Below, in pieces: positions 16,994-24,863 of a stretch of DNA of 64,000 nt (within the stretch, counting starts at the first letter, position 1; every line of letters begins with the position of its first letter). Under the pieces are notes generated by a model. It was not told the DNA's origin, made no database searches, and worked only from the letters and a program-made list of their open reading frames with translations. The position numbers and the translations under genes are program-made. Origin of the DNA: Chloroflexi bacterium CFX4 (GTDB taxonomy: Bacteria; Chloroflexota; Anaerolineae; Aggregatilineales; UBA2796). Location: assembly GCA_021404685.1 (NCBI GenBank), contig QWHC01000014.1, positions 59,780 through 123,779 of the forward strand, in the 5' to 3' direction.

Positions 16994-18397
16994 ATGCACG
17001 GCATTGAACGTCTCTTGATTGAATTTTTGCTGAACTTTGCCACTGCCGAGCAGATCAATATCTTCTTTGGCGATCCACGCAATACGGCACTGTTGATCGG
17101 AGCGTTGGTCGCCTTTGCAACGGCGCTTTGCGGTGTGTTCTTGGTGCTGCGTAAGATGGCGATGACTGCGGATGCGATCAGCCATACGGTGCTGTTTGGC
17201 ATTGTGGCTGCTTTTTTGGCGATGCTGTGGCTTGGGCAAGAGCCAAGCCTGAGTTCGCCGCTGCTGCTGCTTGGCGCGGCGGCTGCCGGCGTTGGCACTG
17301 TGCTGCTGACCGAGCTGATTCAACGCTCAAACTTGGTCAAGGGTGATACGGCGCTTGGCTTGGCGTTTCCGTTCCTGTTCGCGCTCGCCGTGATTTTGGT
17401 GACGCGCTACATTCCCAACGTGCATCTGGATGCCGATTCGGTCATGGTTGGCGAGATCGGCGTGGCGTGGGCAAACACCAACAGCCACTGTCTCGCCAAT
17501 TGTGAGCCTGTAACCATCACCGCCGATGATCCGCGTGCGACGGTAGCGCGCACCTGTGTGAACTGTGCAGCAGAAGGCATTTCGCCGCGCAGTCCGCGTG
17601 CCGCCTTTGAGGAAACATGCGGTAATTGCGGCACCTTCAGCGCAGCGGAGGCTTGGCAGCGCCGTTTGATCAGCGCGCCGCCGCAGTTGGTCTTTGTGCC
17701 GCGTGCGCTGTTGCCGTTGGGCAGCGTCTCGCTGCTGAACCTGCTCTTTGTGCTGTTCTTCTATAAAGAACTGAAGTTGGCAACCTTTGACGCAGGTCTG
17801 GCGGCTGCTTTTGGCTTTAAGCCTGCGCTGCTCAGCTACGCGCTGATGATCTTGGTCAGCCTGACGGCGGTTGCCGCCTTCGATGCGGTCGGCTCGATCT
17901 TGGTGGTGGCATTCTTCATCATTCCAGCGGCGGCTGCCTACCTGCTGACGGATCGGCTGTGGCTGATGTTCGTCATTGCGCCGCTGCTAGGCATCTTCGC
18001 CGCTTTCACGGGCTACGAGGTGGCGCGGACGTGGGACATTTCAATCTCGGCGGCGATGGTAATCATGCTCTTTGCCTGCTTCAGCCTGATTTGGGTACTT
18101 TCACCACGTTATGGGTTGCTGGCAGGACTGGTGCGGCGCTGGCGGCAGCACAGGCAGTTTGCAGAGCAGCTTCTGCTTGGGCATTTGTATAACCATCAGC
18201 GCACCGCCGAGGCGGACGCCGAATGTGCGCGTGAGACGCTGCACCAACACTTGAACTGGTCGCCGCGCAAAACGGCGCACTATCTGGCACGCTTGCAAGC
18301 AGGGCGTTTGGTGCAGTTGGAGGCGGCGCAGGTGCGTTTAACGCTGCGCGGTGAGGCGGTGGTACAGGCATTCCGCACCGAGCTGCTGGCGCACTAA
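16994..18397 (+). CDS. Metal ABC transporter permease 2 with Cys-rich insert and C-terminal winged-helix-like extension
   Basis: This is a 467-residue ABC-3 permease, longer than the usual 280-300. The membrane core is normal (LVLRKMAMTADAISHTVLFG, HLDADSVMVGEI as in MntD relatives, ELKLATFDAGLAAAFGF). Two additions stand out. Residues about 160-215, right after VGEI, hold six Cys as CxxxC, CVNC and CGNC, like a zinc ribbon or redox loop. Residues about 390-467 after the last helix form a cytoplasmic segment with a helix-turn-helix look and a wing ending VRLTLRGEAVVQAF, resembling the DNA-binding part of DtxR/MarR-type regulators. It starts 2 bases after permease 1. The Mn or Fe preference is inferred. 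Confidence 0.88.
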   Translation: MHGIERLLIEFLLNFATAEQINIFFGDPRNTALLIGALVAFATALCGVFLVLRKMAMTADAISHTVLFGIVAAFLAMLWLGQEPSLSSPLLLLGAAAAGVGTVLLTELIQRSNLVKGDTALGLAFPFLFALAVILVTRYIPNVHLDADSVMVGEIGVAWANTNSHCLANCEPVTITADDPRATVARTCVNCAAEGISPRSPRAAFEETCGNCGTFSAAEAWQRRLISAPPQLVFVPRALLPLGSVSLLNLLFVLFFYKELKLATFDAGLAAAFGFKPALLSYALMILVSLTAVAAFDAVGSILVVAFFIIPAAAAYLLTDRLWLMFVIAPLLGIFAAFTGYEVARTWDISISAAMVIMLFACFSLIWVLSPRYGLLAGLVRRWRQHRQFAEQLLLGHLYNHQRTAEADAECARETLHQHLNWSPRKTAHYLARLQAGRLVQLEAAQVRLTLRGEAVVQAFRTELLAH

Positions 18398-19497
18398 GGG
18401 CGGGCAACGCGCTGATAGACTGCCAGCGTCTGGCGAGCGGTCTGCTGCCAGTCAAAGCGGGCAAGGTTAGCGCGCCCTTTAGCACGCAGCGCAGCGCGCA
18501 GATCGGGATCGCGCAGGCAAGTGCGGAGTGCCGCCGCCATTGCCTGCACGTCGTAGGGGTCAAAGTAGTGGGCGCCTTCGCCTGCCACTTCGGGCAGCGA
18601 GGCAGCCGTTGAGCAGACGAGCGGTACATCGGCTGCCTGTGCCTCTAAGGCGGGCAAGCCAAAGCCTTCATAGAGCGATGGTAGCACAAATAGTTCTGCG
18701 CCGTTCAGCAAGGTTGGCAAATGTGCGCTTGGCACATAGCCCGTCGCATGGATGCGCGCATTGAGCATGTGCGGCGTTACGTTCGGCGGCAGTTTGCCAA
18801 TCAGCACCAACTGGTGCGGAAATTCAGCCTGAACTTGCCCGAAGGCTGCCACCAAACGCGGGATATTCTTGTGCGGATAGCCGCCGCCGATGGCAGCAAT
18901 ATAAGGTTGTGTGATGCCATGTTCGGCGCGGATAGCGGCGGCTGCCTCGCCCTGAAGCGGCTCGATGCTGCTCTGCACACCAAGCGGCACAACATCAATT
19001 TTATCAGCAGGCAGCGCCAAATGTCCGATCATCTCGCGCTTGGCAAACGCGGAATCGGCGATGATGCGCCGTGCGCGCCGTGCGCCGCTTGCCGTGAAGA
19101 AGATCACCACACGCCGCCGAAAAGCGGACATATCTTCACTCATCACCACAAAGCGTGTATCGTGCAGGGTGACCACGCTTGGGCAAGGCAAGATCAGCGG
19201 CGCAATCGTGTTCAGCGAATGTAATACATCCAGCCGATGGCGGCGTGCCAAGATCGGCAAGATTACCTGCTCATACAAATAGCGCAGCGGACGATTTTTC
19301 GGGCTGACCGGACAGAGAATGCGCTTGAGGTTTGGCGCATTTGGCAGCGGAAAGTTTACCATTTCGCGGTTCAGGTACAGATAATGCATATTATCGGAAC
19401 TGACCTCCACCAACGCCTTGATCAAATGCTCAGCGTAGATAGAGGTGCCATTGATGACGCCCGAACGCAGATAGAGTGCATTTAAGCCAATTCGCAT
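18394..19497 (-). CDS. GT4-family glycosyltransferase (copy 2)
   Basis: This 367-residue GT-B fold enzyme transfers a sugar from a nucleotide donor, probably in surface polysaccharide synthesis. It begins MRIGLNALYLRSG with a glycine-rich N-terminal loop and has a Glycos_transf_1 domain with YIAAIGGGYPHKNIPRLVAAF. The donor site EGFGLPALEAQAADVPLVCS carries the E-x7-E pattern. The ATG overlaps the stop of the upstream paralogue by one base (TGATG), so they are translationally coupled. The end overlaps the permease gene end by 4 bases in convergent orientation. C-terminal halves of the two paralogues are nearly alike, N-terminal halves much less. Confidence 0.9.
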   Translation of the reverse strand: MRIGLNALYLRSGVINGTSIYAEHLIKALVEVSSDNMHYLYLNREMVNFPLPNAPNLKRILCPVSPKNRPLRYLYEQVILPILARRHRLDVLHSLNTIAPLILPCPSVVTLHDTRFVVMSEDMSAFRRRVVIFFTASGARRARRIIADSAFAKREMIGHLALPADKIDVVPLGVQSSIEPLQGEAAAAIRAEHGITQPYIAAIGGGYPHKNIPRLVAAFGQVQAEFPHQLVLIGKLPPNVTPHMLNARIHATGYVPSAHLPTLLNGAELFVLPSLYEGFGLPALEAQAADVPLVCSTAASLPEVAGEGAHYFDPYDVQAMAAALRTCLRDPDLRAALRAKGRANLARFDWQQTARQTLAVYQRVARP

Positions 19498-20603
19498 CAG
19501 CGGCGCGCCACTTTCTGGTAGACTGCCAACGTTTCGCGGGCAGTTTTTTTCCAAGAAAAGCGCGCCAGATTAGCCCGTCCTTCAGCGCGCAGTGCCTGGC
19601 GCAGATTGGGATCGCGCAAGCAAGTGCGGAGCGCTTCGGCAAGGGCGCTTACGTCATACGGATCGAAATAGTGCGCGCCGTCGCCCGCGACTTCCGGTAG
19701 CGAGGCAGCTGTTGAGCAGACCAACGCGACATCGGCAGCCTGTGCCTCTAAAGCGGGCAAGCCAAAGCCCTCATAGAGCGAGGCAACCACGAAGACATCT
19801 GCGCCGTTCATCAGGATGGGCAATTCATCATCTGGCACATAGCCGGTCGTCCGCACGCGCTCACCCAGCGACTCAGCGCTCACGTTGCGCGGCAGCCTGC
19901 CGAACAGCACCAGTTCATGCGGAAACTCGCCGCGAATCTGCGCGAACGCTTCTAACAGGCGCGGCATGTTCTTGTGGACATAGCTGCCGGCAATGGCGGC
20001 GATGTATGGCTGCTGAATGCCGTACTTAGCGCGAATCGCCTCAGCAGACTCGGTCGGTGGTGCGCTTTCAAGTGGACTAATGCTTAAATGCACCACATCA
20101 ATTTTTTCCGCCCTCAAGCCGAAGTGCGCGATCATCTCGCGCTTGGCAAAGTCCGAGTCGGTGATGATTCGCGTGGCGCGCCGTGCGCCGTTACCGGCAA
20201 AGAAGCGGATCACTTGCCGCCGAAAGCCGTAAATATCGCCGCCGAGTGCGGGAACCATGAAGCGCGTATCGTGTAGAGTCATCACGCTGCGGCATGGCAG
20301 AAAGAATGGATGCGTCAGGTGCAACGAGTGCAAGATATCCAGCTTGTGTTTGGCAGCGTGGCGCGGCAGGATAACTTGCTCATGGAAATAGCGCGGGAAG
20401 CGTTGGTGCGGCAAAAATGGAAAGACGACGGGCTGAAAATTCGGCGCGGGCATGGCAAACTGGGCAGCTTCGGCGTTTAGGTAGACGTAGTAAGTGCTTT
20501 CGGCATCCAACAGCGCCAGCGAATCGAGCAAACGGCGCGCATAGATATAGGCACCGTCCACACAGCTAGGGCGCAAATAGAGAATATTGATGCCGATTCG
20601 CAT
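19497..20603 (-). CDS. GT4-family glycosyltransferase (copy 1)
   Basis: This is a 368-residue paralogue of the next gene. It begins MRIGINILYLRPSC and has LTLHDTRF-like strand at about 120, YIAAIAGSYVHKNMPRLLEAF at the start of the C-terminal lobe, and EGFGLPALEAQAADVALVCS as donor-binding segment. The predicted role is addition of one sugar to a lipid-linked oligosaccharide. It is divergent from the flippase gene across a 100-base promoter region. Divergence of the acceptor (N-terminal) lobes suggests that the two copies act on successive sugars. Confidence 0.9.
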   Translation of the reverse strand: MRIGINILYLRPSCVDGAYIYARRLLDSLALLDAESTYYVYLNAEAAQFAMPAPNFQPVVFPFLPHQRFPRYFHEQVILPRHAAKHKLDILHSLHLTHPFFLPCRSVMTLHDTRFMVPALGGDIYGFRRQVIRFFAGNGARRATRIITDSDFAKREMIAHFGLRAEKIDVVHLSISPLESAPPTESAEAIRAKYGIQQPYIAAIAGSYVHKNMPRLLEAFAQIRGEFPHELVLFGRLPRNVSAESLGERVRTTGYVPDDELPILMNGADVFVVASLYEGFGLPALEAQAADVALVCSTAASLPEVAGDGAHYFDPYDVSALAEALRTCLRDPNLRQALRAEGRANLARFSWKKTARETLAVYQKVARR

Positions 20604-20615
20604 AGTTGCCTACGT

Positions 20616-20643
20616 TTGAGCCAAGAGCGTTATCGCTTATAAT
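20616..20643 (+). promoter_or_regulatory. Promoter of the flippase/polysaccharide genes
   Basis: TTGAGC (20616-20621), 16-base spacer, TATAAT (20638-20643), in the divergent region. The start codon at 20704 is about 60 bases downstream. Confidence 0.55.
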
Positions 20644-20703
20644 ACAGGCGATGAGGCTAGTCGGCAACCTGAGCAGGCGAAAATCAGGCAGAATAAGGCG
20701 CAC

Positions 20704-22218
20704 ATGGCAGCACCGAACGTCAAACGCAACGTAATCTACAACGTACTCGGCGGCGTGTGGGCAATTGGGCTGAATCTGGTCTTGGTGCGCGTGCAGTTGC
20801 AAACGCTTGGCGCAGAAGCATACGGGCTGATCAGCTTTGGGCAAACGCTCATGCTGATGAACACCCTCTTTGATTTTGGGCTGGCAACCACGCTCATCCG
20901 CAGCCTTGCCGCAGATAGCAGCACGGCGCGTCAACAATCTCGTGCTTTTGTGCAAAGCGCCGCTGCCATTTATTGGGCGTGCGCTGCCCTGATCGGCATC
21001 CTGATCTTTGCCGCTGCGGAGCCGCTGGCAGCAGGCTGGCTGCGCTTGGAACAGGTGCCGTTCACAGAGGCGGTTGCCGCACTACGTCTATGGGCAATTG
21101 CCATTGCCTTCAATCACCTGATGTACCTCTATGTGGCGCTCTTAAGCGGCGTGCAGCGCCTCGATCTGCTGAATGCCGTCAAGGTGGTGTACATCACCAT
21201 TTATCAGGGCGGTGGCACGCTGCTGCTACTGCTGACGGGCAGTCTGGGCGGATTCATGCTCTGGAATGCGCTGACTTCGGTGGGTGGTGTGCTGCTTTAT
21301 ACGCTGATGGTGCGCCGTGCAGGGAGCGGACTGCTGGAACTGCCGCGTTTGATGTGGTCGGCGCTGCACCCTGCGCTTGGGCAAATGGGCAGCGTCTATG
21401 GTACGGTGCTGCTCTCGCTGATCCTAATTCAGGTGGATCGCGTCTTGATTAGCCGCTTGCTGCCGCTGACTCAGCTTGGCTTTTATAACACTGCCTTCAT
21501 CATCATTCAGGGCATTGGCACGCTGCAAGGCTTCATCAGCACGGCGCTGCTGCCCGTCCTCGCCAACGATCACGGTGCAGCCGATCAAGAGGCATTCATA
21601 CGGCATATGCGGCGTTTGCTGCAAGTGATGCTCTATCTGATCACGCCGTTGGTCTTTGCCTGCCTTTTCTTTGGGCGCGAGCTGCTCTTGATCTGGACGA
21701 CACCTGAGGCAGCCGAAGGCGCCTTCCGTGTGATGGGACTCTTGGCGCTTGGCTCGCTGCTCAACACGATCTCGGCGGCGGATTATACTGCGGCGGCTGC
21801 CACTGCTAACGCGGATGTGATTGTGCGGGTGAACCTATGGCTGCTGCTGCCCTACCTCGCGTTGATGTACGTCGGGATTGTGGCGTTGGGCATTGAAGGC
21901 GCGGCATTGGTGTGGGTTACCCTTAACTTCACCTATTTGTTCACACAGCAGCCGGCGGTGCATCGGCGCGTGTTGGGCAGCTACAGCATCGGTTGGTCAG
22001 CGCGCAACGCTGCGCCGTTTTTGCTGCTCAACGTGCTGATCTTTGGCGTGCTGCGCGCCCTCTACGACGCGCTGCCAAGCGCTAACCTTCTGCTAGGGCT
22101 TGCCTGTGTCAGCCTTGCCGCGCTGCTCAGCTTTGCCACCTGTGCTGCCTTGTTGGATGCCGAACTGCGGCAAGTTGGAGTCCGTTGGCTGCGGCGTGTG
22201 CTTCCCAGCAGCCCTTAG
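20704..22218 (+). CDS. Polysaccharide/oligosaccharide flippase (Wzx/MOP superfamily)
   Basis: This 504-residue integral membrane protein has 12-14 predicted helices. The N-terminus NVKRNVIYNVLGGVWAIGLN and LISFGQTLMLMNTLFDFGLA match polysaccharide biosynthesis flippases of the MOP (MATE-like) group, which move lipid-linked oligosaccharides across the membrane. GFYNTAFIIIQGIGTLQGF lies mid-protein. Neighbours are two GT4 enzymes, a methyltransferase and a GT2 enzyme, which fits a surface glycan unit. The following gene starts 14 bases after its stop. Confidence 0.88.
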   Translation: MAAPNVKRNVIYNVLGGVWAIGLNLVLVRVQLQTLGAEAYGLISFGQTLMLMNTLFDFGLATTLIRSLAADSSTARQQSRAFVQSAAAIYWACAALIGILIFAAAEPLAAGWLRLEQVPFTEAVAALRLWAIAIAFNHLMYLYVALLSGVQRLDLLNAVKVVYITIYQGGGTLLLLLTGSLGGFMLWNALTSVGGVLLYTLMVRRAGSGLLELPRLMWSALHPALGQMGSVYGTVLLSLILIQVDRVLISRLLPLTQLGFYNTAFIIIQGIGTLQGFISTALLPVLANDHGAADQEAFIRHMRRLLQVMLYLITPLVFACLFFGRELLLIWTTPEAAEGAFRVMGLLALGSLLNTISAADYTAAAATANADVIVRVNLWLLLPYLALMYVGIVALGIEGAALVWVTLNFTYLFTQQPAVHRRVLGSYSIGWSARNAAPFLLLNVLIFGVLRALYDALPSANLLLGLACVSLAALLSFATCAALLDAELRQVGVRWLRRVLPSSP

Positions 22219-22231
22219 TGGAGCTTACCCT

Positions 22232-23185
22232 ATGCCAGAAACCATCCCTTGCACCTATTGCGGCGCGGCGGCGCTGCCTTTTCTGCGCGCTCAGGACGAC
22301 AACCGCCGCAGCACAACCGAGACGTTCACCTACTATCGCTGTGATGCTTGCAGACTCATCTTTCTGCATCCGCTGCCGGCTGATCTGAGCCTTTACTACG
22401 TCGGTGATTATCACGCGCAGCCCGCTAGCGAGGCGGAACGTGCCTTCCATGCCCGCCTAGAGGCGATTAAACTCGCCTATGTGCAGCGCTACGCACAGGG
22501 CAAAACTTTGCTAGAGATCGGACCTTCTTACGGCGCGTTTTTGCGGCTTGCCAAGCAAGCAGGCTTTGCGCCAGAGGCAATTGAACTGGACGCCGATTGC
22601 GTCGCTGCGCTGAACGCAGAAGGCATTCCAACCCTTCAGAGCGCCGCACCGCTCGAAGCGCTCAGAACGTTTGGCAGCTACGACGTGATTGGCATGTGGC
22701 ATGTAGTGGAGCATCTGCCGCAGGTGTGGGAAGTGCTGGCAGAGGCGGCGGCACACCTCAAACCGAACGGTATTTTGATCATCGCGGCGCCCAATCCGCA
22801 AGCACTGACCTTTCGCCTGTTCAAGCAGCGTTGGGGCTACCTTGATGCGCCACGCCACATTCACCTGCTGCCGATTGCGCTCTTAGAAGGGCTGGCACGC
22901 CAGAATGGGCTTACCTTGATTCAGCGCACAACCAGCAGCGCCGAGTCGGTATGGCATAATTATGGGGCGTGGCGCAGCAGTTTGATCAATCTGGTTGGCA
23001 AAGGGCGCGCACAGGCGGCGCTTGGGCTGCCGCAAAGCGCTGATCAGCCGCGTTCGCGCAGTTCACTGCTGAAGGCGCGCGTATTCCGCCTCGCCCTGCG
23101 CGCCCTGATCTTGGCTGCCGCGCCCATGGAGCGCACAGGATTGCGCGGCAGTGCCTACACGCTCATTTTTAGGAAGCAAGCATGA
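22232..23185 (+). CDS. SAM-dependent methyltransferase with N-terminal zinc-ribbon
   Basis: The 317-residue protein begins with a four-Cys zinc-ribbon pattern (CTYC near 6-9 and CDAC near 38-41), followed by a class I methyltransferase domain. Motif I is LLEIGPSYGAFLRLA (about 90-104), motif II acidic residue in IELDAD, and motif IV-like VIGMWHVVEHLPQVWEVL. This arrangement is common among sugar or lipid methyltransferases in polysaccharide clusters (Methyltransf_23 type). ATG 22232 places the Cys pairs at the N-terminus. It overlaps the following GT2 gene by 4 bases. The acceptor is unknown. Confidence 0.88.
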   Translation: MPETIPCTYCGAAALPFLRAQDDNRRSTTETFTYYRCDACRLIFLHPLPADLSLYYVGDYHAQPASEAERAFHARLEAIKLAYVQRYAQGKTLLEIGPSYGAFLRLAKQAGFAPEAIELDADCVAALNAEGIPTLQSAAPLEALRTFGSYDVIGMWHVVEHLPQVWEVLAEAAAHLKPNGILIIAAPNPQALTFRLFKQRWGYLDAPRHIHLLPIALLEGLARQNGLTLIQRTTSSAESVWHNYGAWRSSLINLVGKGRAQAALGLPQSADQPRSRSSLLKARVFRLALRALILAAAPMERTGLRGSAYTLIFRKQA

Positions 23186-24216
23186 ATACGCCCGAATTCT
23201 CTGTTGTGATCCCAACGCGGAACGGCGAGCGCTATCTTGGCGCGGCGATTGAGAGCGTGCTTGCCCAAAGCTACCCACATTGGCGCTTGCACATCCTCGA
23301 AAGCGGCTCGACCGACAGCACAATTGCGCTTGTAGGGCGCTACCTGAATGATCCGCGCATTACGCTGCACAGCACGCCGCCCGATCAGCCGCACTTGGAT
23401 ATTGTGGGCAATTGGGCGCGCATTTTGCGCCTTGATCTGAGCGAGTATCTGACCATCCTTGGGCATGATGACTTATTCAGCACAGATTTCTTGGCAGAGA
23501 TCACGGCGCTGATGGCGGCTGAGCCGAACGCCTCGCTGTGGCTGACGCACTTCCACCTGATTGATAGTGAGGGTGCGCTGATTCGCCCATGCAAGCCGTT
23601 TCCGCCGCGCCTGAGCGCCGATGAATATCTGCTTGGGCTGCATACGCGCCGCTTGGAGAGCTTTGCGACGGGCTATGTGATGCGGCGGGTAGATTATACG
23701 CGCTTGGGCGGCATTCCGCCGCTGCGAAACTTGCTATATGCCGATCTGCTGCTGTGGTATCGCCTAAGCAGTCTTGGTTATTTGGCGTGCAGTGCGCGCC
23801 ATACCTTTAGCTACCGTGTGCATGGGCAGAGTATGTCCTACGCGATGCAGCTTAGCGATTGGTATGCCGCCTCAGAGGAATATTTGAAGGCGTTGGCGGA
23901 AAGCGATCACTTCAAGGATGCGGCGCAGCGTCAAGCGGCTTACGCCTGCATTGCCCACGAGCTAAAACGCGCCTTCTACCGCAGCCTGATGGCGCTCATC
24001 TCAGATGGCACGCCGCAGCAGCGGCAGGCATTCCGCCGCGTGGAAGGCGAGATCGCAGCGCGTGCCACGAAAGCAGGCATTACGGGCTACCGCGATTGGC
24101 GCAGCGACCTCTTGGCGCTGATCGCCTACAGGGTGCCTGACCGTCGGCTGCGCCGTGCGCTCTTTGCGCCGATTCTTTGGTGGCGGGCGCGCCGCAAGGA
24201 GCGTGGGAGAGCGTAA
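23182..24216 (+). CDS. GT2-family glycosyltransferase
   Basis: This 344-residue GT-A fold enzyme opens with FSVVIPTRNGERYLGAAIES and LESGSTDSTIALV. ILGHDDLFSTDFLAE holds the metal-binding acidic pair. The C-terminal half is helical and basic, suggesting peripheral membrane association. It is coupled to the methyltransferase gene by an ATGA overlap and is last of the plus-strand polysaccharide genes. The donor sugar cannot be read from the sequence. Confidence 0.9.
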   Translation: MNTPEFSVVIPTRNGERYLGAAIESVLAQSYPHWRLHILESGSTDSTIALVGRYLNDPRITLHSTPPDQPHLDIVGNWARILRLDLSEYLTILGHDDLFSTDFLAEITALMAAEPNASLWLTHFHLIDSEGALIRPCKPFPPRLSADEYLLGLHTRRLESFATGYVMRRVDYTRLGGIPPLRNLLYADLLLWYRLSSLGYLACSARHTFSYRVHGQSMSYAMQLSDWYAASEEYLKALAESDHFKDAAQRQAAYACIAHELKRAFYRSLMALISDGTPQQRQAFRRVEGEIAARATKAGITGYRDWRSDLLALIAYRVPDRRLRRALFAPILWWRARRKERGRA

Positions 24217-24265
24217 TAAAGGCACGCCCTCATCAAGGACTCACGTGAAAAATGCGGCGCTTTGT

Positions 24266-24279
24266 GGCACAATTGTGCC
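24266..24279. promoter_or_regulatory. Perfect 14-bp palindrome upstream of mreD
   Basis: GGCACAATTGTGCC is perfectly palindromic and is flanked by CTTTG (24260-24264) and CAAAG (24283-24287), extending the foldback. It lies 43 bases before the mreD start and could be an operator or a small hairpin closing the glycan unit. Confidence 0.4.
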
Positions 24280-24321
24280 TTGCAAAGTTCTGCACACTAG
24301 GGAGCGCATAGAAACAGCCTC

Positions 24322-24822
24322 GTGGGACGCTACTTCAGCCTGTTGATCGTCTTGATCGGTGCTGTGGTGCAATCTACCATTGTGCCAGAACTGCGGATTG
24401 GCGATAGCGCGCCTGATCTGGTCTTGTTGCTCGTTCTGGCGTGGACGCTGCTCTCTGGGCTGAGCGAAGGCTTGCTGTGGGCAGCCGTTGGCGGCGTGCT
24501 GCAAGACTGGCTGAGTGGGTTGCCAACCGGCACAACAGCATTGGCGCTGTTGGCAGCCGCCATGAGCGCGCATATCTTGGTTGGGCAGATCACGCGCCGC
24601 AACGTACTGCTGCCGCCGCTGGTTGCCGCCGGCGGGACAGTGGTCTATCACGCTGCGCTGATCGTGCTGTTGATTATCGTTCGCCGCCCGGTGGAGATCG
24701 GCTATACCCTGCGCTATATCACGCTGCCCGGCGTGCTGTTTAACGCGGTGGGAATGCTGTTCGTCTTCGTTAGTTTAGGGCTGTTATATAGTGTGTTCCG
24801 CCCAAAGCGCGTTCAGTTGTGA
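24322..24822 (+). CDS. mreD: Rod shape-determining protein MreD
   Basis: This 166-residue membrane protein has five to six helices. RYFSLLIVLIGAVVQSTIVP and the SAPDLVLLLVLAWTLLSGL segment match MreD, the elongasome membrane subunit that works with MreC, RodA and PBP2. GLLWAAVGGVLQDWLSG is the family's conserved second helix pair. The start is GTG 24322 with no good binding site next to it (AGGGAG lies 18 bases away); TTG 24343 is an alternative. The PBP2 gene follows 41 bases later. mreB and mreC are not in the window. Confidence 0.82.
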   Translation: MGRYFSLLIVLIGAVVQSTIVPELRIGDSAPDLVLLLVLAWTLLSGLSEGLLWAAVGGVLQDWLSGLPTGTTALALLAAAMSAHILVGQITRRNVLLPPLVAAGGTVVYHAALIVLLIIVRRPVEIGYTLRYITLPGVLFNAVGMLFVFVSLGLLYSVFRPKRVQL

Positions 24823-24863
24823 GGTACCGTTTGGCTCAGGCGCAGCACAGCTAAGGGTTTGCT

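Noticed and set aside
17470..17650. Frameshift or intein as explanation of the Cys-rich permease insert
   Set aside because: The frame is continuous, the length is only about 55 residues and no splicing motifs are present.
18394..18397. Overlap of permease 2 and GT4 ends as sign of sequence error
   Set aside because: Both reading frames end normally with family-typical C-termini; a 4-base convergent overlap is ordinary.
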